This document shows positions 1 to 10,006 of a stretch of DNA of 64,000 nt, one piece after another. The notes beneath the pieces are model-generated. The model ran no database searches and had not been told where the DNA came from. It saw only the letters and a list, made by a program, of their open reading frames with translations. Both the position numbers and the translations under genes were made by a program. This stretch comes from Parapedobacter pyrenivorans (GTDB lineage: Bacteria > Bacteroidota > Bacteroidia > Sphingobacteriales > Sphingobacteriaceae). How positions within the stretch are numbered: position 1 is the stretch's first letter; every line of letters starts with the position of its first letter. The stretch spans positions 1,724,718-1,788,717 of the forward strand of contig NZ_BMER01000001.1 of assembly GCF_014636865.1 (NCBI RefSeq). Reading direction: 5' to 3'.

Positions 1-190
1 TTGGCGATGTCGTGGAAACGGCATCGTAATGATGTTTTAGGATGAGCGCGTCAATTTCCGGAATGAAAACGGCAACGGCACCGGTAAGGCTGAGTACGCC
101 GATGAGGATACCCGTGTAGACACCCACCCAATGGTGAAGCCGCCAGAAAAATTTCTTGCCGTTTTCAGCCTTATCGCCCCGTTTTGACAT
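1..190 (-). CDS. PepSY-associated transmembrane protein, N-terminal part
   Basis: Only the first 63 codons lie in the window; the gene runs off its left edge. The translation has a charged start, then FFWRLHHWVGVYTG, then a hydrophobic helix (ILIGVLSLTGAVAVFIPEID). This is the usual opening of PepSY_TM iron-regulated inner-membrane proteins, in which the HHWVG motif precedes the first membrane helix. The start codon lies 10 bases after the stop of the siderophore receptor, so the two are almost certainly one operon. Family members are generally thought to assist siderophore reduction or iron release at the inner membrane. That role is inferred from the family and the neighbour. Confidence 0.8.
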   Translation of the reverse strand, partial: MSKRGDKAENGKKFFWRLHHWVGVYTGILIGVLSLTGAVAVFIPEIDALILKHHYDAVSTTSP

Positions 191-200
191 CCACCGTTGT

Positions 201-2654
201 CTAAAATGTATAACCTACACCAACCAAGAAATTGCGTGGCGTGCCGGGGAACAACCGGTTGAAATCATAGCCACCTACCCAATGGGTTTTATTGAATATG
301 TTGTTCAGGTTGGCAGATAGCCTGAACTTGTCAATCGTATAATACAGTGCAGCATCGGCAACGGTATACGACGGCAAGGTAAGTACTTCACTGAATGTGG
401 TCCTGGTACTGACGTAATTTGCGCCAGCCCCGATGCCAATCCCATTCAATGCCGGGATGGTGAATGTGTATTTTGCCCAAATGCCACCTTGATGTTTGGG
501 AGCGTTTGGAAGTATATTGCCCACTTCATCGGCATTGTCACTTTCTGTAATCATCGTTTCATTGATGGCGAAATTGGCCGTGACACTGAGGTTGGGGAGT
601 AGTTGGCCGTAGACATCCAACTCCACGCCCCGCGAACGCTGTTGCCCGAGTTGGCGCAGGCGATCGGGATTTCCAGGATCGTTGGCATTGATGAGGATAT
701 TATTCTGCTCGATATGGTAAATCGCCGTATTGATGGCCAGTTGCTTATTTAGGAACTCCATTTTTGCCCCGCCTTCATACATCGTGCTGGTAAGCGGATC
801 GAATGGGCCGCCAAACCGGTCCGGATCGCCAACGGTTCCAGCCCCTTGTGGCTGATACCCTTGGGCGTAGGTAACGTACAGGCTTATCGGTTCGATAGGT
901 GTATATACCAAGCCAAAGCGCGGGATGAATGCCTGCTGTTGGACCTCCTCTTCATTTTCCTTTTGGTAGTTTAGGATATCGGTGTAGAATTCCTGCCTAA
1001 CGGCCAGCAGTGCCTGTATGGGGCCCCAGGTGATTTGATCTTGTACGTATACACCGTTGACGAAGTATTTGGTTACCGCCTGCGCGCTGGAAACGTTGAA
1101 GTATCCAGATATTTCGGAGATGGAATAGTCCGGATTGGTGAGGTCAAAATGCGGAACGTTTGGTACCGGGCGATTACCTTGGATGAGGTAAAGGTCTCGG
1201 TTTTCCGGGTCATAGCTGTTAATTGCACCGGTATTGGACGCATTGCGGTATCCCCTGGCATTGTAGTTGGAACCGCCAACGGGCGATACGTTCTGGATGT
1301 AGTCATAACCAACCAGCAATTTATGTGTCAAAGGTCCCGTGGTGAAATCGTTGACGAGGTACAGCGTGATGTTATCGTTGTAATTCTTTCGTTTTCGACG
1401 GATAGTCTGCATCTCCATTTGCGTAGGGATTTCCGCTCCATCGGCGTCTACAGCGTATTGATTGGACGTGCGGTGCTCCAGCAGATCTTCATCATACAGG
1501 AATTTCATGTATGATGCATTGAATGAGATACGGTCCGTAAATTTGTGCTGTAAGGATGCCGTTGTATACAAACTGAGCTCATTGGCATAGTCATTCTCTT
1601 TACCGATAGCGAATGAAATCGGCGTGGAATAAAGGTCTGTACCTGCGGTTGCTCCGAAGATGGGTTGCCCGCGGTCAAGTCTTGATTTGGTCTTGGAATA
1701 CACAAAGTCGACATTGACCTGTGTGCGGTCCGTAGGGATAAACGAGATGGACGGCGCGATGACCATGTCTTCTCCACCCTGTAATACACGGAAGGATTGC
1801 CCATTTTGGTAGGCTAGATTAAGGCGGTATAGGAGCGTTTTTTCGTTGTTCATCGGTCCGGTAAAGTCGCCTGTCATCCGGTATGTATTGTAACTGCCAG
1901 TTGCAAAGCTAACCGATTTCCGATCGACATCGAGTGGCTTTTTGGTAACCGTATTTACCGTTCCGCCTGGATCTGTGTTCGCGAATAATGCCGAGGCGGG
2001 GCCTTTGATCACTTCTATTCGCTCCACGTTGGGCAGCAATGATTGAGACCAGCTGTTCGTCGCGTCGCGCAAACCGTTAATCAAGGCATTGCCGGCCCTG
2101 AAGCCACGTAGGGTAAAATCATTGTTGTAAAAGGAGAATACATTTACACCGCTGATGTTTTTCAGTACATCGCTGGTTTTGAAGGCCTGTTGATCGTCGA
2201 TGACCTCCTTGGTTACATAACTAATGGCTTGCGGAACAAACTTGATAGGAGTTTCGGTCTTGGTCCCCGAAAATGAGGATGTATTCTTATAAGTTTGCTC
2301 TTTCCGGCCAATGATCTCTACCGCCTGCAACTGGTTTTGGGAAGAGGACAGCGCCACGGAAAGGCGCTCACTAGTGGGTGATGGTAAGGAAATCTGCAGG
2401 CGAGATGACTCATAGCCAAGGTAGGAAAACGTCAGCGTATATTGGCCATTGGCTAGGCCTTCAAAAGAAAACCGACCATTTTCATCGGTTACACGGCCGT
2501 TGGGTATGCCCAATATCCGGACAGTAACACCGGGTAAAGGCTGTTGATTGACGGCGGAAATCACGTGCCCCGAGAGCGAAGTACCTTGGCTATAGCCATA
2601 TTGACAGGTAGCGGCAAACAATATAATGAGGAGCGAAGTAAACACATTCTTCAT
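201..2654 (-). CDS. TonB-dependent siderophore receptor
   Basis: This 817-residue outer-membrane receptor has a signal peptide (about residues 1-22), then a carboxypeptidase-regulatory-like beta domain (about 25-105, from SLSGHVISAVNQQPLPGV). A plug follows at about 135-240 (VTKEVIDDQQAFKTSDVLKN, then IEVIKGPASALFANTDPGG), then a 22-strand-type barrel ending in the aromatic YTF. The plug matches FhuA/FpvA-type ferric siderophore receptors rather than SusC. It uses TonB energy to import a ferric chelate into the periplasm. The next gene downstream is a PepSY membrane protein, which supports iron uptake. I saw no clear Fur box in the upstream 485 bases. The ligand cannot be told from sequence. 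Confidence 0.93.
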   Translation of the reverse strand: MKNVFTSLLIILFAATCQYGYSQGTSLSGHVISAVNQQPLPGVTVRILGIPNGRVTDENGRFSFEGLANGQYTLTFSYLGYESSRLQISLPSPTSERLSVALSSSQNQLQAVEIIGRKEQTYKNTSSFSGTKTETPIKFVPQAISYVTKEVIDDQQAFKTSDVLKNISGVNVFSFYNNDFTLRGFRAGNALINGLRDATNSWSQSLLPNVERIEVIKGPASALFANTDPGGTVNTVTKKPLDVDRKSVSFATGSYNTYRMTGDFTGPMNNEKTLLYRLNLAYQNGQSFRVLQGGEDMVIAPSISFIPTDRTQVNVDFVYSKTKSRLDRGQPIFGATAGTDLYSTPISFAIGKENDYANELSLYTTASLQHKFTDRISFNASYMKFLYDEDLLEHRTSNQYAVDADGAEIPTQMEMQTIRRKRKNYNDNITLYLVNDFTTGPLTHKLLVGYDYIQNVSPVGGSNYNARGYRNASNTGAINSYDPENRDLYLIQGNRPVPNVPHFDLTNPDYSISEISGYFNVSSAQAVTKYFVNGVYVQDQITWGPIQALLAVRQEFYTDILNYQKENEEEVQQQAFIPRFGLVYTPIEPISLYVTYAQGYQPQGAGTVGDPDRFGGPFDPLTSTMYEGGAKMEFLNKQLAINTAIYHIEQNNILINANDPGNPDRLRQLGQQRSRGVELDVYGQLLPNLSVTANFAINETMITESDNADEVGNILPNAPKHQGGIWAKYTFTIPALNGIGIGAGANYVSTRTTFSEVLTLPSYTVADAALYYTIDKFRLSANLNNIFNKTHWVGGYDFNRLFPGTPRNFLVGVGYTF

Positions 2655-2925
2655 ACTTATTTGGACTTAGTTTAAATAACGTGCAATTTTAAAGCAAATA
2701 ATCAGTATATTCAAACTTTTTTTCAAAGAAAAATGGGTTTAATGCAATTCACCGTGCATAATTGGTGTCGGAAAAGTGGCAACAAAGAAAAAGTCGAAAA
2801 GTAGAAGATTGAATCGGGGGTGCATTTGTGGGTAGGCGACGATATACTGTATGAGGTAGCCCAGACCGCCGCGGGAATTGGGCAAAAGCAAAAAAAGTAT
2901 GCAAAAAACCGATTATAGCTGTCCG

Positions 2926-2970
2926 GTTAATCCTTTGTTAAGCTTTTTTTAATACAGTAAGCTATTTTAG
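2926..2970 (+). promoter_or_regulatory. GTTAA direct-repeat element, site A (upstream of GH95 operon)
   Basis: GTTAA occurs at 2926 and 2937 and a variant TTTAA at 2948, an exact 11-base spacing. A -7-like box TATTTTAG (2963-2970, one base off TAnnTTTG) begins 15 bases after the third unit. The core 2937-2953 differs from the core at 13061-13077 by one base. An 11-base direct repeat suggests tandem binding of a winged-helix activator on one face of DNA. Function is inferred. Confidence 0.55.
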
Positions 2971-2991
2971 CGCTTAATTATAAACTTAAAA

Positions 2992-2999
2992 TATGTTTG
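2992..2999 (+). promoter_or_regulatory. Possible Bacteroidota -7 box (TAnnTTTG)
   Basis: TATGTTTG matches the Bacteroidota -7 consensus exactly and lies about 140 bases before the GH95 start codon. The -33 side is poor (TTTTAG about 22 bases upstream). It is an alternative to the weaker box at 2963-2970. Confidence 0.35.
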
Positions 3000-3139
3000 C
3001 TACTAGATTTCAAGCGGTATCTTTTTATTGGTCTGTTTTGTGTCAGCAACTCGTTGGTGACATCGGGGCCGGTTTTGTGCAAATACTACAGGTAAGACTA
3101 CCAGAACGTAACACTAAATAAGGCAACTAAAACTAAACG

Positions 3140-6100
3140 ATGATGATAATCAAGAAATTCGCTGCTGTCGCGGCGCTGTCTTTATTTATTTGCACGGCCA
3201 CTTTTGCACAGGTGAAAGTGGCTTGTGTCGGGGCCAGCATCACGGAGGGATACGGCATTGATAATCCGACCGAAAGGGCCTATCCCGGGCAATTGCAAGC
3301 GCTGTTGGGCCGACGGTACCAGATCGCAAACTTCGGTGTCGGTGGGACTACCCTGCTGCGTAGCGGTGACTCACCCTATTGGGATACCCCAGCGTATCAG
3401 GATGCCTTGAAATTCAATCCGGATATCGTATTCATTGATTTGGGAGGCAACGATGCTAAAGCAGTGAATCGAGCTCATTATAGTGAAATCATCCGCGATT
3501 GCCAGGCTATGGTGCAGTCGTTCCAGGCCTTACCGTCGACGCCTAGGGTAATTCTTTTACTTCCATTTAAATCGTTTGAAACTGATACCAACCAAATATG
3601 GGATAAGGTCATCGTTAACGAGATCGCTCCACGTATGCGGCAGGCGGCGGCCGAAGAAGGCATTGAAGTGCTCGATATGCATGCGCTCCTGATCGATCAG
3701 CCGGCATTGTATATCGATAAGATCCATCCCGGTGAAAAAGCGGCCGGTATGATCGCTCGACGCCTGGCGGAACAGATTAACCAGGAATTCGATACGAAAT
3801 ATGATGTGTTCAAACAACTTGACAGACCCTTCACATCGGGCTCTTTTTATGGTTACGCTGAAGCAAGTTTTACATTGAATGGCCGTGAATGCAAGGTCGT
3901 GAAACCTAAGCGTGTAGCCAACGACCGGCCCTGGGTTTGGCGTGCTCGTTTCTGGGGGCATGAACCGCAAGCGGATATTGCGCTGTTGGAACGGGGCTAT
4001 CACATCGCTTATTGCGATGCGGCAGAAATGTTGGGCAATGAAACGGCTATTTCGTTGTGGAATATGTTCCATGAGATACTTTACAACGCCGGTCTGAATC
4101 GCAAGGCGCTTTTCGAAGGGATGAGCCGAGGAGGTGTATATGCATTGAATTGGGCGGCGGCCAATCCGGACAAGGTTGCGGGTGTATACGTAGACAATCC
4201 ACTGCTCGATATGCGGGCCTATGCGTTACTGAAAAAGGGCATGGCTGATGGCATCCGGCAAGCATACGGCTTAGCGACTGATGAAGCCGTAGCGGGTTTT
4301 ATGGGAAGCCCTATGGATAGAATCACGGATATCGTGCGTGGCAGCTATCCAATACTGATCCTTTGCGCAGATGCAGATGAGGCGGTAGACCCCCAAACGC
4401 AAACGCTTGCTTTTGAAAAGAAAGTGAAGGCTGCGGGTGGTGATATCACGGTTATCATGAAACCTGGATTCAAGCATCATCCCCATGCTTTCCCCAATCC
4501 TGCACCTATTGTTGATTTTATGTTGAAGGCTACGGCAGCAACTTCCGTTGCCAGTTCACGTACCGGAGATATCCGTGCGGAATGGGTAGATCGGACACGT
4601 TTTTCAAGCGAGGGTAACCGGCCGGCGGGGAATAACGTACTCTGGTATAAGCAATCGGCACGCGTATGGGAAGAAGCATTGCCGATCGGGAACGGCCAAT
4701 TGGGAGCCATGGTATTTGGCGGGGTAGCCGATGAGCGGATCCAGCTCAATGAAAGTTCACTTTGGGATGGCTATGCGTTGGACCCAAACAATCCGGAATC
4801 ACTGAAAACACTGCCCGAGGTCCGAAAATTACTTTTTGAAAATAAAAACAACGAGGCCGTAAAGATCGCTGAGCAGACGATGATGGGCCGTCCGCGCGGC
4901 GTGAAACCCTATCAATCGCTGGGTGAACTCTGGTTTGATACCCCCCATCTCGCGGTAACGGACTATACACGGAGCCTCGATCTGGCTACGGGTATTGTCA
5001 CGGTACGGTATCGTCACAACGGCATTTGGTATACCCGCGAAATCTTTGCTTCTGCAGATCATCAAGCCATTATCGTGCGGTTTACCCCCGGGAAAGGGGG
5101 TAAGATTACCGGTTCGTTTACGTTGCGACGTCAACAGGACGCCGTGGTGGAGCGGCACCCCACAGATGCCCAGTCGTTGCTGTTGAAAGGCAGACTACCC
5201 ATCAAAGACGCCAACGGCAATGCCCGTGGTATTCGGTTTGCCGCACAGTTAAAGGCGGTGACAGCTGGGGGTCGTGTCGCTTTTCATGACGATGTGATGG
5301 CTGTGACAGATGCCGATACGCTGACATTATATATCGCCGGGGCAACCAACCACCCAGGTCTTGAGCATATTTCCGATATACACGACTTTTCCGGAGTTCC
5401 GGAAGATACCTGCGCCGCGACCATCGCGCGTGCGATGCGTCAGCTCTATGAAGTGGTGAAAACGGCCCAGATTCGGGAGCATCAACAATACTATGGTCGC
5501 ACAGCGCTTGAACTGGCGGTTTCAGACGAAAAAGGTAAGACGCTGGCCACAGACGAACTATTGGATGATGCAAGGAAAACAGGTCAGCTTCATCCCTCGC
5601 TGGTAGAAACGTACTTTCAATACGGGCGATACCTGTTGATTGCCAGTTCGAGGCCCGGTACGATGCCTGCCAATTTGCAGGGATTGTGGGCATGGCAGAT
5701 GAATCCGCCTTGGAATGCGGATTATCATACCAATATCAACCTCCAGATGAATTACTGGCCGACGGAAATCGCCAACTTACCGGAAATGCATTTGCCCTTG
5801 TTCGACTTGACGGAGGCATTGGTAACGCCAGGCGAGCGCACAGCCAATGTATTATATGGAGCAGATGGCTGGGTAGTACACCACCTAACCGACGCTTGGG
5901 GATTTACGGCGCCTGCGGATGGGCCGCAAGGCATCTGGCCAATGGGGGCTGCATGGTTGGCACAACATCCATGGGAACACTATTGCTACACGTTGGACAC
6001 GGCTTTCCTGCGACAGCGTGCTTATCCATTGATGAAAGGGGCAGCAACGTTTATCCTCGATTTCCTGGTTGAAGCTCCAGCGGGCACACCGGTGGCCGGA

Positions 6101-6943
6101 AAATTAGTGACGAACCCTTCTTATTCGCCGGAGAATGCCTTTTTCCTGCCGAATGGTGAACAGTCGGTGTTTACCTACGGCGCAACAATGGACTTGGAGA
6201 TCATTCATGACCTACTAACAAACTGCATTGCGGCAACTAAGATATTAGGCATCGACAAAGATTTTAGGGAGGTGTGTTTGAAAACGCTTTCCCAGTTGGC
6301 GCCTATCCGGATCAGCGAAACAACCGGCCGGATAATGGAATGGGTAGAAGATTACAAGGAGGTAGAGCCGCACCATCGGCATACTTCCCATTTGTTTGCG
6401 CTTCACCCCGGCAACCAAATATCCGTGACCGGTACGCCTGAGCTTGCGGAAGCCGCCAGAAAAACCTTGATTGCACGTGGAGATGACGGTACCGGCTGGG
6501 GATTGGCCTGGAAGATCAATATGTGGAATCGTTTGCACAATGGTGACCATGCTTATAAACTGTTGGGGGTGTTATTGCGGGAGAAGACCTTGCCCAATTT
6601 GTTCGATAACCATCCTCCCTTCCAGATCGACGGGAATTTCGGTGCTACCGCCGCCATTGCGGAGATGCTTGTGCAAAGTCATGTGCCGCTTAAGGGAAAT
6701 CGCTTCGAAGTGCACTTGTTGCCTTCGTTACCTACAGACCTGGCCAATGGATCGGTAAAAGGATTGCGTGCGCGGGGAGGTTTTGCGATCGACCTTTCGT
6801 GGGAAAATGGAACGTTGAAGGAGGCCCGGATTTTTGCGGAAAAAGGCGGGAAGCTGACACTGCGGCTCGGCGGCAGGGTGGTCAACTTTAAAACCAAGAA
6901 AGGTGAAACATTGGAATTGAACGGTAGTTTGAAGCGTATCTGA
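3140..6943 (+). CDS. Three-domain enzyme: SGNH hydrolase, alpha/beta hydrolase, GH95 alpha-fucosidase-like
   Basis: The 1267-residue exported protein has a signal peptide (about 1-24) and three catalytic-type modules. Residues 25-210 are an SGNH/GDSL esterase: block I GASITEGYG with Ser33, GGND, and the Asp193/His196 pair in DKIHPG. Residues 225-465 are an alpha/beta hydrolase with nucleophile elbow GMSRGG (Ser329). Residues about 497-1267 are a complete GH95 enzyme: LPIGNGQLGAMVFGG, NINLQMNYWPTE with Asn865 and Asn867, and FQIDGNFGA with Asp1164. The Asn pair and Asp match the catalytic trio known in the bifidobacterial GH95 fucosidase. GH95 alone is usually 750-800 residues, so the two esterase-type modules are additions. 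The protein would remove acyl groups and alpha-L-fucose (or L-galactose) from one glycan. It is the first gene of an operon, downstream of a GTTAA-repeat promoter. Exact substrates are unknown. Confidence 0.9.
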   Translation: MMIIKKFAAVAALSLFICTATFAQVKVACVGASITEGYGIDNPTERAYPGQLQALLGRRYQIANFGVGGTTLLRSGDSPYWDTPAYQDALKFNPDIVFIDLGGNDAKAVNRAHYSEIIRDCQAMVQSFQALPSTPRVILLLPFKSFETDTNQIWDKVIVNEIAPRMRQAAAEEGIEVLDMHALLIDQPALYIDKIHPGEKAAGMIARRLAEQINQEFDTKYDVFKQLDRPFTSGSFYGYAEASFTLNGRECKVVKPKRVANDRPWVWRARFWGHEPQADIALLERGYHIAYCDAAEMLGNETAISLWNMFHEILYNAGLNRKALFEGMSRGGVYALNWAAANPDKVAGVYVDNPLLDMRAYALLKKGMADGIRQAYGLATDEAVAGFMGSPMDRITDIVRGSYPILILCADADEAVDPQTQTLAFEKKVKAAGGDITVIMKPGFKHHPHAFPNPAPIVDFMLKATAATSVASSRTGDIRAEWVDRTRFSSEGNRPAGNNVLWYKQSARVWEEALPIGNGQLGAMVFGGVADERIQLNESSLWDGYALDPNNPESLKTLPEVRKLLFENKNNEAVKIAEQTMMGRPRGVKPYQSLGELWFDTPHLAVTDYTRSLDLATGIVTVRYRHNGIWYTREIFASADHQAIIVRFTPGKGGKITGSFTLRRQQDAVVERHPTDAQSLLLKGRLPIKDANGNARGIRFAAQLKAVTAGGRVAFHDDVMAVTDADTLTLYIAGATNHPGLEHISDIHDFSGVPEDTCAATIARAMRQLYEVVKTAQIREHQQYYGRTALELAVSDEKGKTLATDELLDDARKTGQLHPSLVETYFQYGRYLLIASSRPGTMPANLQGLWAWQMNPPWNADYHTNINLQMNYWPTEIANLPEMHLPLFDLTEALVTPGERTANVLYGADGWVVHHLTDAWGFTAPADGPQGIWPMGAAWLAQHPWEHYCYTLDTAFLRQRAYPLMKGAATFILDFLVEAPAGTPVAGKLVTNPSYSPENAFFLPNGEQSVFTYGATMDLEIIHDLLTNCIAATKILGIDKDFREVCLKTLSQLAPIRISETTGRIMEWVEDYKEVEPHHRHTSHLFALHPGNQISVTGTPELAEAARKTLIARGDDGTGWGLAWKINMWNRLHNGDHAYKLLGVLLREKTLPNLFDNHPPFQIDGNFGATAAIAEMLVQSHVPLKGNRFEVHLLPSLPTDLANGSVKGLRARGGFAIDLSWENGTLKEARIFAEKGGKLTLRLGGRVVNFKTKKGETLELNGSLKRI

Positions 6944-6994
6944 GCATCGATACATAATTGCCAATTTTTTTGGATTTGTTTAAATTAATAGCAT

Positions 6995-7735
6995 ATGAAG
7001 ACGAAAAAAATGATGGGTGTATTGGCCATGTTATGCATCGCAGGGCAAGTACTTTTTGCCAGTGATGCATATGCCCAAAAAAGCAAAATTCTGGTTTTCT
7101 GCAAGACCGCAGGATTTCATCACAATTCCATTGAGCAGGGAATCCGAGCCATTCAGGAGTTGGGTTTGGCGAATGGAGTCAGCGTAGACAGTACGGTTAA
7201 TGCAACCAAATTTAATGATGCAACACTAAAGCAATACGATGCGGTGGTTTTTTTAAGCACAACGGGTGACGTGCTGGACGATGCTCAACAGCAAGCTTTT
7301 GAGCGGTACATTCAAGCCGGCGGTGGGTTTGTGGGTGTTCATGCCGCAACCGATTGCGAATATGACTGGCCTTGGTTCGGCAAATTGGTAGGGGCATATT
7401 TTGCAGGTCATCCGGCACCGCAGGAAGCATTGTTGGAAGTGATCAACCGGGATTTTCCGGCCACCAAGCCATTGCCGTCACAATGGAAACGGAAGGATGA
7501 GTGGTATCGGTTCAGGAAGCGGCCGGAGGGTGTTGAGGTGTTGATCAACCTAGACGAAGAAAGCTATGACGCCGGCGAGCAGGGTATGGGGAATCCGCAT
7601 CCGATTTCATGGTATCATGAATACGATGGCGGGAGATCCTTTTACACCGGACTTGGGCATACGGAGGAATCCTTTTCCGAACCGCTTTTCCTGCAGCACT
7701 TGTGGGGAGGTATCACCTATGCGATGGGGAAGTAA
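6995..7735 (+). CDS. ThuA-like domain protein, exported
   Basis: This 246-residue protein has a signal peptide ending near AYAQ (about residue 28) and one ThuA-like domain, which has a glutamine-amidotransferase-like fold. Recognisable blocks are KTAGFHHNSIEQG, YDAVVFLSTTGDVL, GGGFVGVHAATD, YFAGHP, HPISWYHEYDGGRSFYTGLG and a closing FLQHLWGGITYA. ThuA relatives in Bacteroidota usually sit beside DUF1080 proteins, oxidoreductases and cytochrome c dehydrogenase-like proteins and are linked to keto-sugar metabolism. Their reaction is poorly established. It lies 51 bases after the GH95 gene and 47 before the dehydrogenase-like lipoprotein, and is probably co-transcribed with both. Confidence 0.88.
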   Translation: MKTKKMMGVLAMLCIAGQVLFASDAYAQKSKILVFCKTAGFHHNSIEQGIRAIQELGLANGVSVDSTVNATKFNDATLKQYDAVVFLSTTGDVLDDAQQQAFERYIQAGGGFVGVHAATDCEYDWPWFGKLVGAYFAGHPAPQEALLEVINRDFPATKPLPSQWKRKDEWYRFRKRPEGVEVLINLDEESYDAGEQGMGNPHPISWYHEYDGGRSFYTGLGHTEESFSEPLFLQHLWGGITYAMGK

Positions 7736-7782
7736 TTGACTAACTAAGAAATTTAAAAGCGCAGATAACTAAAATCAAACAG

Positions 7783-9996
7783 ATGATTAAACAGTATGTA
7801 ATTGGGTTGATAGGAGCACTTTCGGTTGCAGGACTTTCGATGTCATGTAACGGGCCGATTAAGTCGCTCAAACGGGACGAAAACGGAAAAGTTATCGTCG
7901 ATACATTGCCATCGCCGTCGTACCTGTCGCCGGAGGAAAGCATGGCGCAGATTTACTTACAGCCCGGGTACCGGCTGGAGTTGGTGGCAAGCGAGCCGAT
8001 GATCCATGAGCCTGTTGCGATTGCATGGGATGCCAATGGGCGGATGTTTGTTGCGGAGATGAATACGTACATGCAGGACGTAAACGGTACCGGCGAAATG
8101 CAGCCGGTATGCTCCATCAAACGGTTGGAGGACACGGACGGAGACGGGAAGATGGATAAGGCGGTAGTCTTTATCGATAGTTTAGTACTGCCCCGGATGA
8201 TTCTCCCATTGGATGACCGGCTTTTGGTGGCGGAGACGTTCGATAACAGCATCTATAGTTACCGCGATAGTGATGGCGATGGAGTGGCCGATGAGCGGGA
8301 AAAGGTTTTCGTCAATGATCGGCAGAATACCAACAACCTCGAACACCAACGAAGTGGCCTGGTTTGGAATTTGGACAACCGGATTTACCTGACCGTCGAA
8401 AACGTACGTTACCGTTACGAACAAGGTAAGCTGGTTGCTGAAGAGCTGGAAGAAAGCCCCGGTGGACAATGGGGGCTGGCCAACGACGATTACGGCCGGT
8501 TATTTTACTCCGCCGCCGGGGCCGAGATCCCGGCACTGGGTTTTCAGCAGAATCCCTATTATGGCCGGCTCGATTTCAACGATCAGTATGATGACGAGTT
8601 CAAGGCCGTATGGCCGGTGATTTCCACACCCGACGTGCAGGGTGGGCTGAACAGGCTTCGCCCGGATAGCACGTTGAATCACTTTACGGCATGTACCGGG
8701 CAGTCGATTTTCCGGGGAACATCGTTGCCTGAAGATATGGTGGGAGACCTGTTGATCTGTGAACCGGTGGGAAGATTGATCAGGCGGGCAAAAGTAGCCA
8801 ATAATGGGGGTAAAATCTCGTTAACGAATGCATACGATCACGAAGAGTTCATTGCATCGTCTGACATGAACTTCAGGCCTGTAAATACACAAACCGGTCC
8901 CGACGGCAATCTCTACATCGTGGATATGTACCGGGGGATTATTCAGGAAAGCGAATGGACAAAAGAAGGAAGTTTCCTGCGGCCTAAAATTGTGGAGCGC
9001 GGACTAGACAAAAATATTGGCCGTGGCCGGATTTACCGACTGGTTTATGATGGAATGAAGCCAGACACAACCCGTCCAAAAATGCTGGACGAAACTCCGG
9101 CCCGGCTTGTTCAATACCTGCAGCATCCGAATGGTTGGTGGCGTGATAATGCACAGAAATTGTTGGTACTGCGCGGGGACACCAGCGTCGGAGATGCACT
9201 TCGAAAATTGGTCGCATCGTCGCCCGCACAGCTGGCACGTATCCATGCGTTATGGACATTGGATGGTTTGGGAATATTGAATCGGGCAACACTTGAAGCC
9301 GCGTTGGGTGATAAGGATGCCAAAGTTCGCAAGAATGCCGTATGGGTAGCTGATGGGGCTGCATGGGAAAACGATGCCGCGTTGTTCGATGCCTTGTACC
9401 CGTTGAAAGACGATCCGGATCCGGAAGTACGTTTTCAATTGGGACTTAATATGCGATTTGATGACTCCACCCCTGTCAAAGGACTCATCGATGAACTCCT
9501 AAAAACGTATCCGAATGATCTATTCGCATTATCGCAGCAACGGTATACAGACCGGTTGGTTGAACGGGCTAAAGCAGCAAAAGAAGCAGCATTGCTCGCC
9601 ATTGAAGACCAGAAACGGGTTAAACAAGGAGCGGTCATCTATAAGGAGTTTTGTGCATCGTGCCATGGGGCAGATGGCAAGGGGCTGAGTATCGGCGGTG
9701 GCGCAGCAGCTGCGCCCACACTTGCGGGCAATGCCGATGTAAACGGAGATCCGAACAAACTCATCAAAATTCTATTGCACGGACTCACCGGACCGATCGA
9801 TGGGAAGACGTATACCAATATGATGCCGGCGGTAGGTTCCAATGATGATGAATATATCGCTGCTGTGCTGAGTTATATCCGGAATGACCTGGGCAATAAG
9901 GCACCTGCCGTACGACCGGGTAGGGTAAAACGGGTCCGCGAAGAAACAGCGGGTCGGACCCAACCGTGGACAAAAGAAGAACTCGACAACAACTAA
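7783..9996 (+). CDS. Membrane-bound dehydrogenase-like lipoprotein with C-terminal cytochrome c
   Basis: The 737-residue lipoprotein has its lipobox cysteine at Cys22. A beta-propeller of the PVC-type dehydrogenase family (TIGR02604-like) covers about 55-430, with two EF-hand-like loops (DTDGDGKMD, DSDGDGVAD) and the family motif PDGNLYIVDMYRGIIQ. A helical HEAT-like stretch (about 450-600) and a cytochrome c domain (CASCHGADGKG, Cys624/Cys627/His628) follow. The fold suggests periplasmic oxidation of a sugar or polyol with electrons passed to haem. No family member has a firmly assigned substrate that I can name. It probably shares the operon of the GH95 and ThuA genes. The lipobox is loose (LSMSC), as is common in this phylum. 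Confidence 0.86.
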   Translation: MIKQYVIGLIGALSVAGLSMSCNGPIKSLKRDENGKVIVDTLPSPSYLSPEESMAQIYLQPGYRLELVASEPMIHEPVAIAWDANGRMFVAEMNTYMQDVNGTGEMQPVCSIKRLEDTDGDGKMDKAVVFIDSLVLPRMILPLDDRLLVAETFDNSIYSYRDSDGDGVADEREKVFVNDRQNTNNLEHQRSGLVWNLDNRIYLTVENVRYRYEQGKLVAEELEESPGGQWGLANDDYGRLFYSAAGAEIPALGFQQNPYYGRLDFNDQYDDEFKAVWPVISTPDVQGGLNRLRPDSTLNHFTACTGQSIFRGTSLPEDMVGDLLICEPVGRLIRRAKVANNGGKISLTNAYDHEEFIASSDMNFRPVNTQTGPDGNLYIVDMYRGIIQESEWTKEGSFLRPKIVERGLDKNIGRGRIYRLVYDGMKPDTTRPKMLDETPARLVQYLQHPNGWWRDNAQKLLVLRGDTSVGDALRKLVASSPAQLARIHALWTLDGLGILNRATLEAALGDKDAKVRKNAVWVADGAAWENDAALFDALYPLKDDPDPEVRFQLGLNMRFDDSTPVKGLIDELLKTYPNDLFALSQQRYTDRLVERAKAAKEAALLAIEDQKRVKQGAVIYKEFCASCHGADGKGLSIGGGAAAAPTLAGNADVNGDPNKLIKILLHGLTGPIDGKTYTNMMPAVGSNDDEYIAAVLSYIRNDLGNKAPAVRPGRVKRVREETAGRTQPWTKEELDNN

Positions 9997-10006
9997 AAGG
10001 AAGCGC

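Larger units (their letters stand above)
2655..3139. other. Divergent intergenic region with promoters for both sides
   Basis: These 485 bases separate the minus-strand receptor from the plus-strand GH95 gene and contain no credible gene. On the minus strand, 2680-2735 is AT-rich and holds TTTG / ATTATTTG blocks resembling a Bacteroidota -33/-7 pair, one base off consensus. The plus-strand side holds the GTTAA repeat array (2926-2952) and a perfect TAnnTTTG box at 2992-2999, described separately. The middle (2760-2920) shows nothing recognisable. Confidence 0.6.

Noticed and set aside
2655-2780. Fur box before the siderophore receptor
   Set aside because: No stretch close to the GATAAT-type palindrome could be found; AT-rich runs only.
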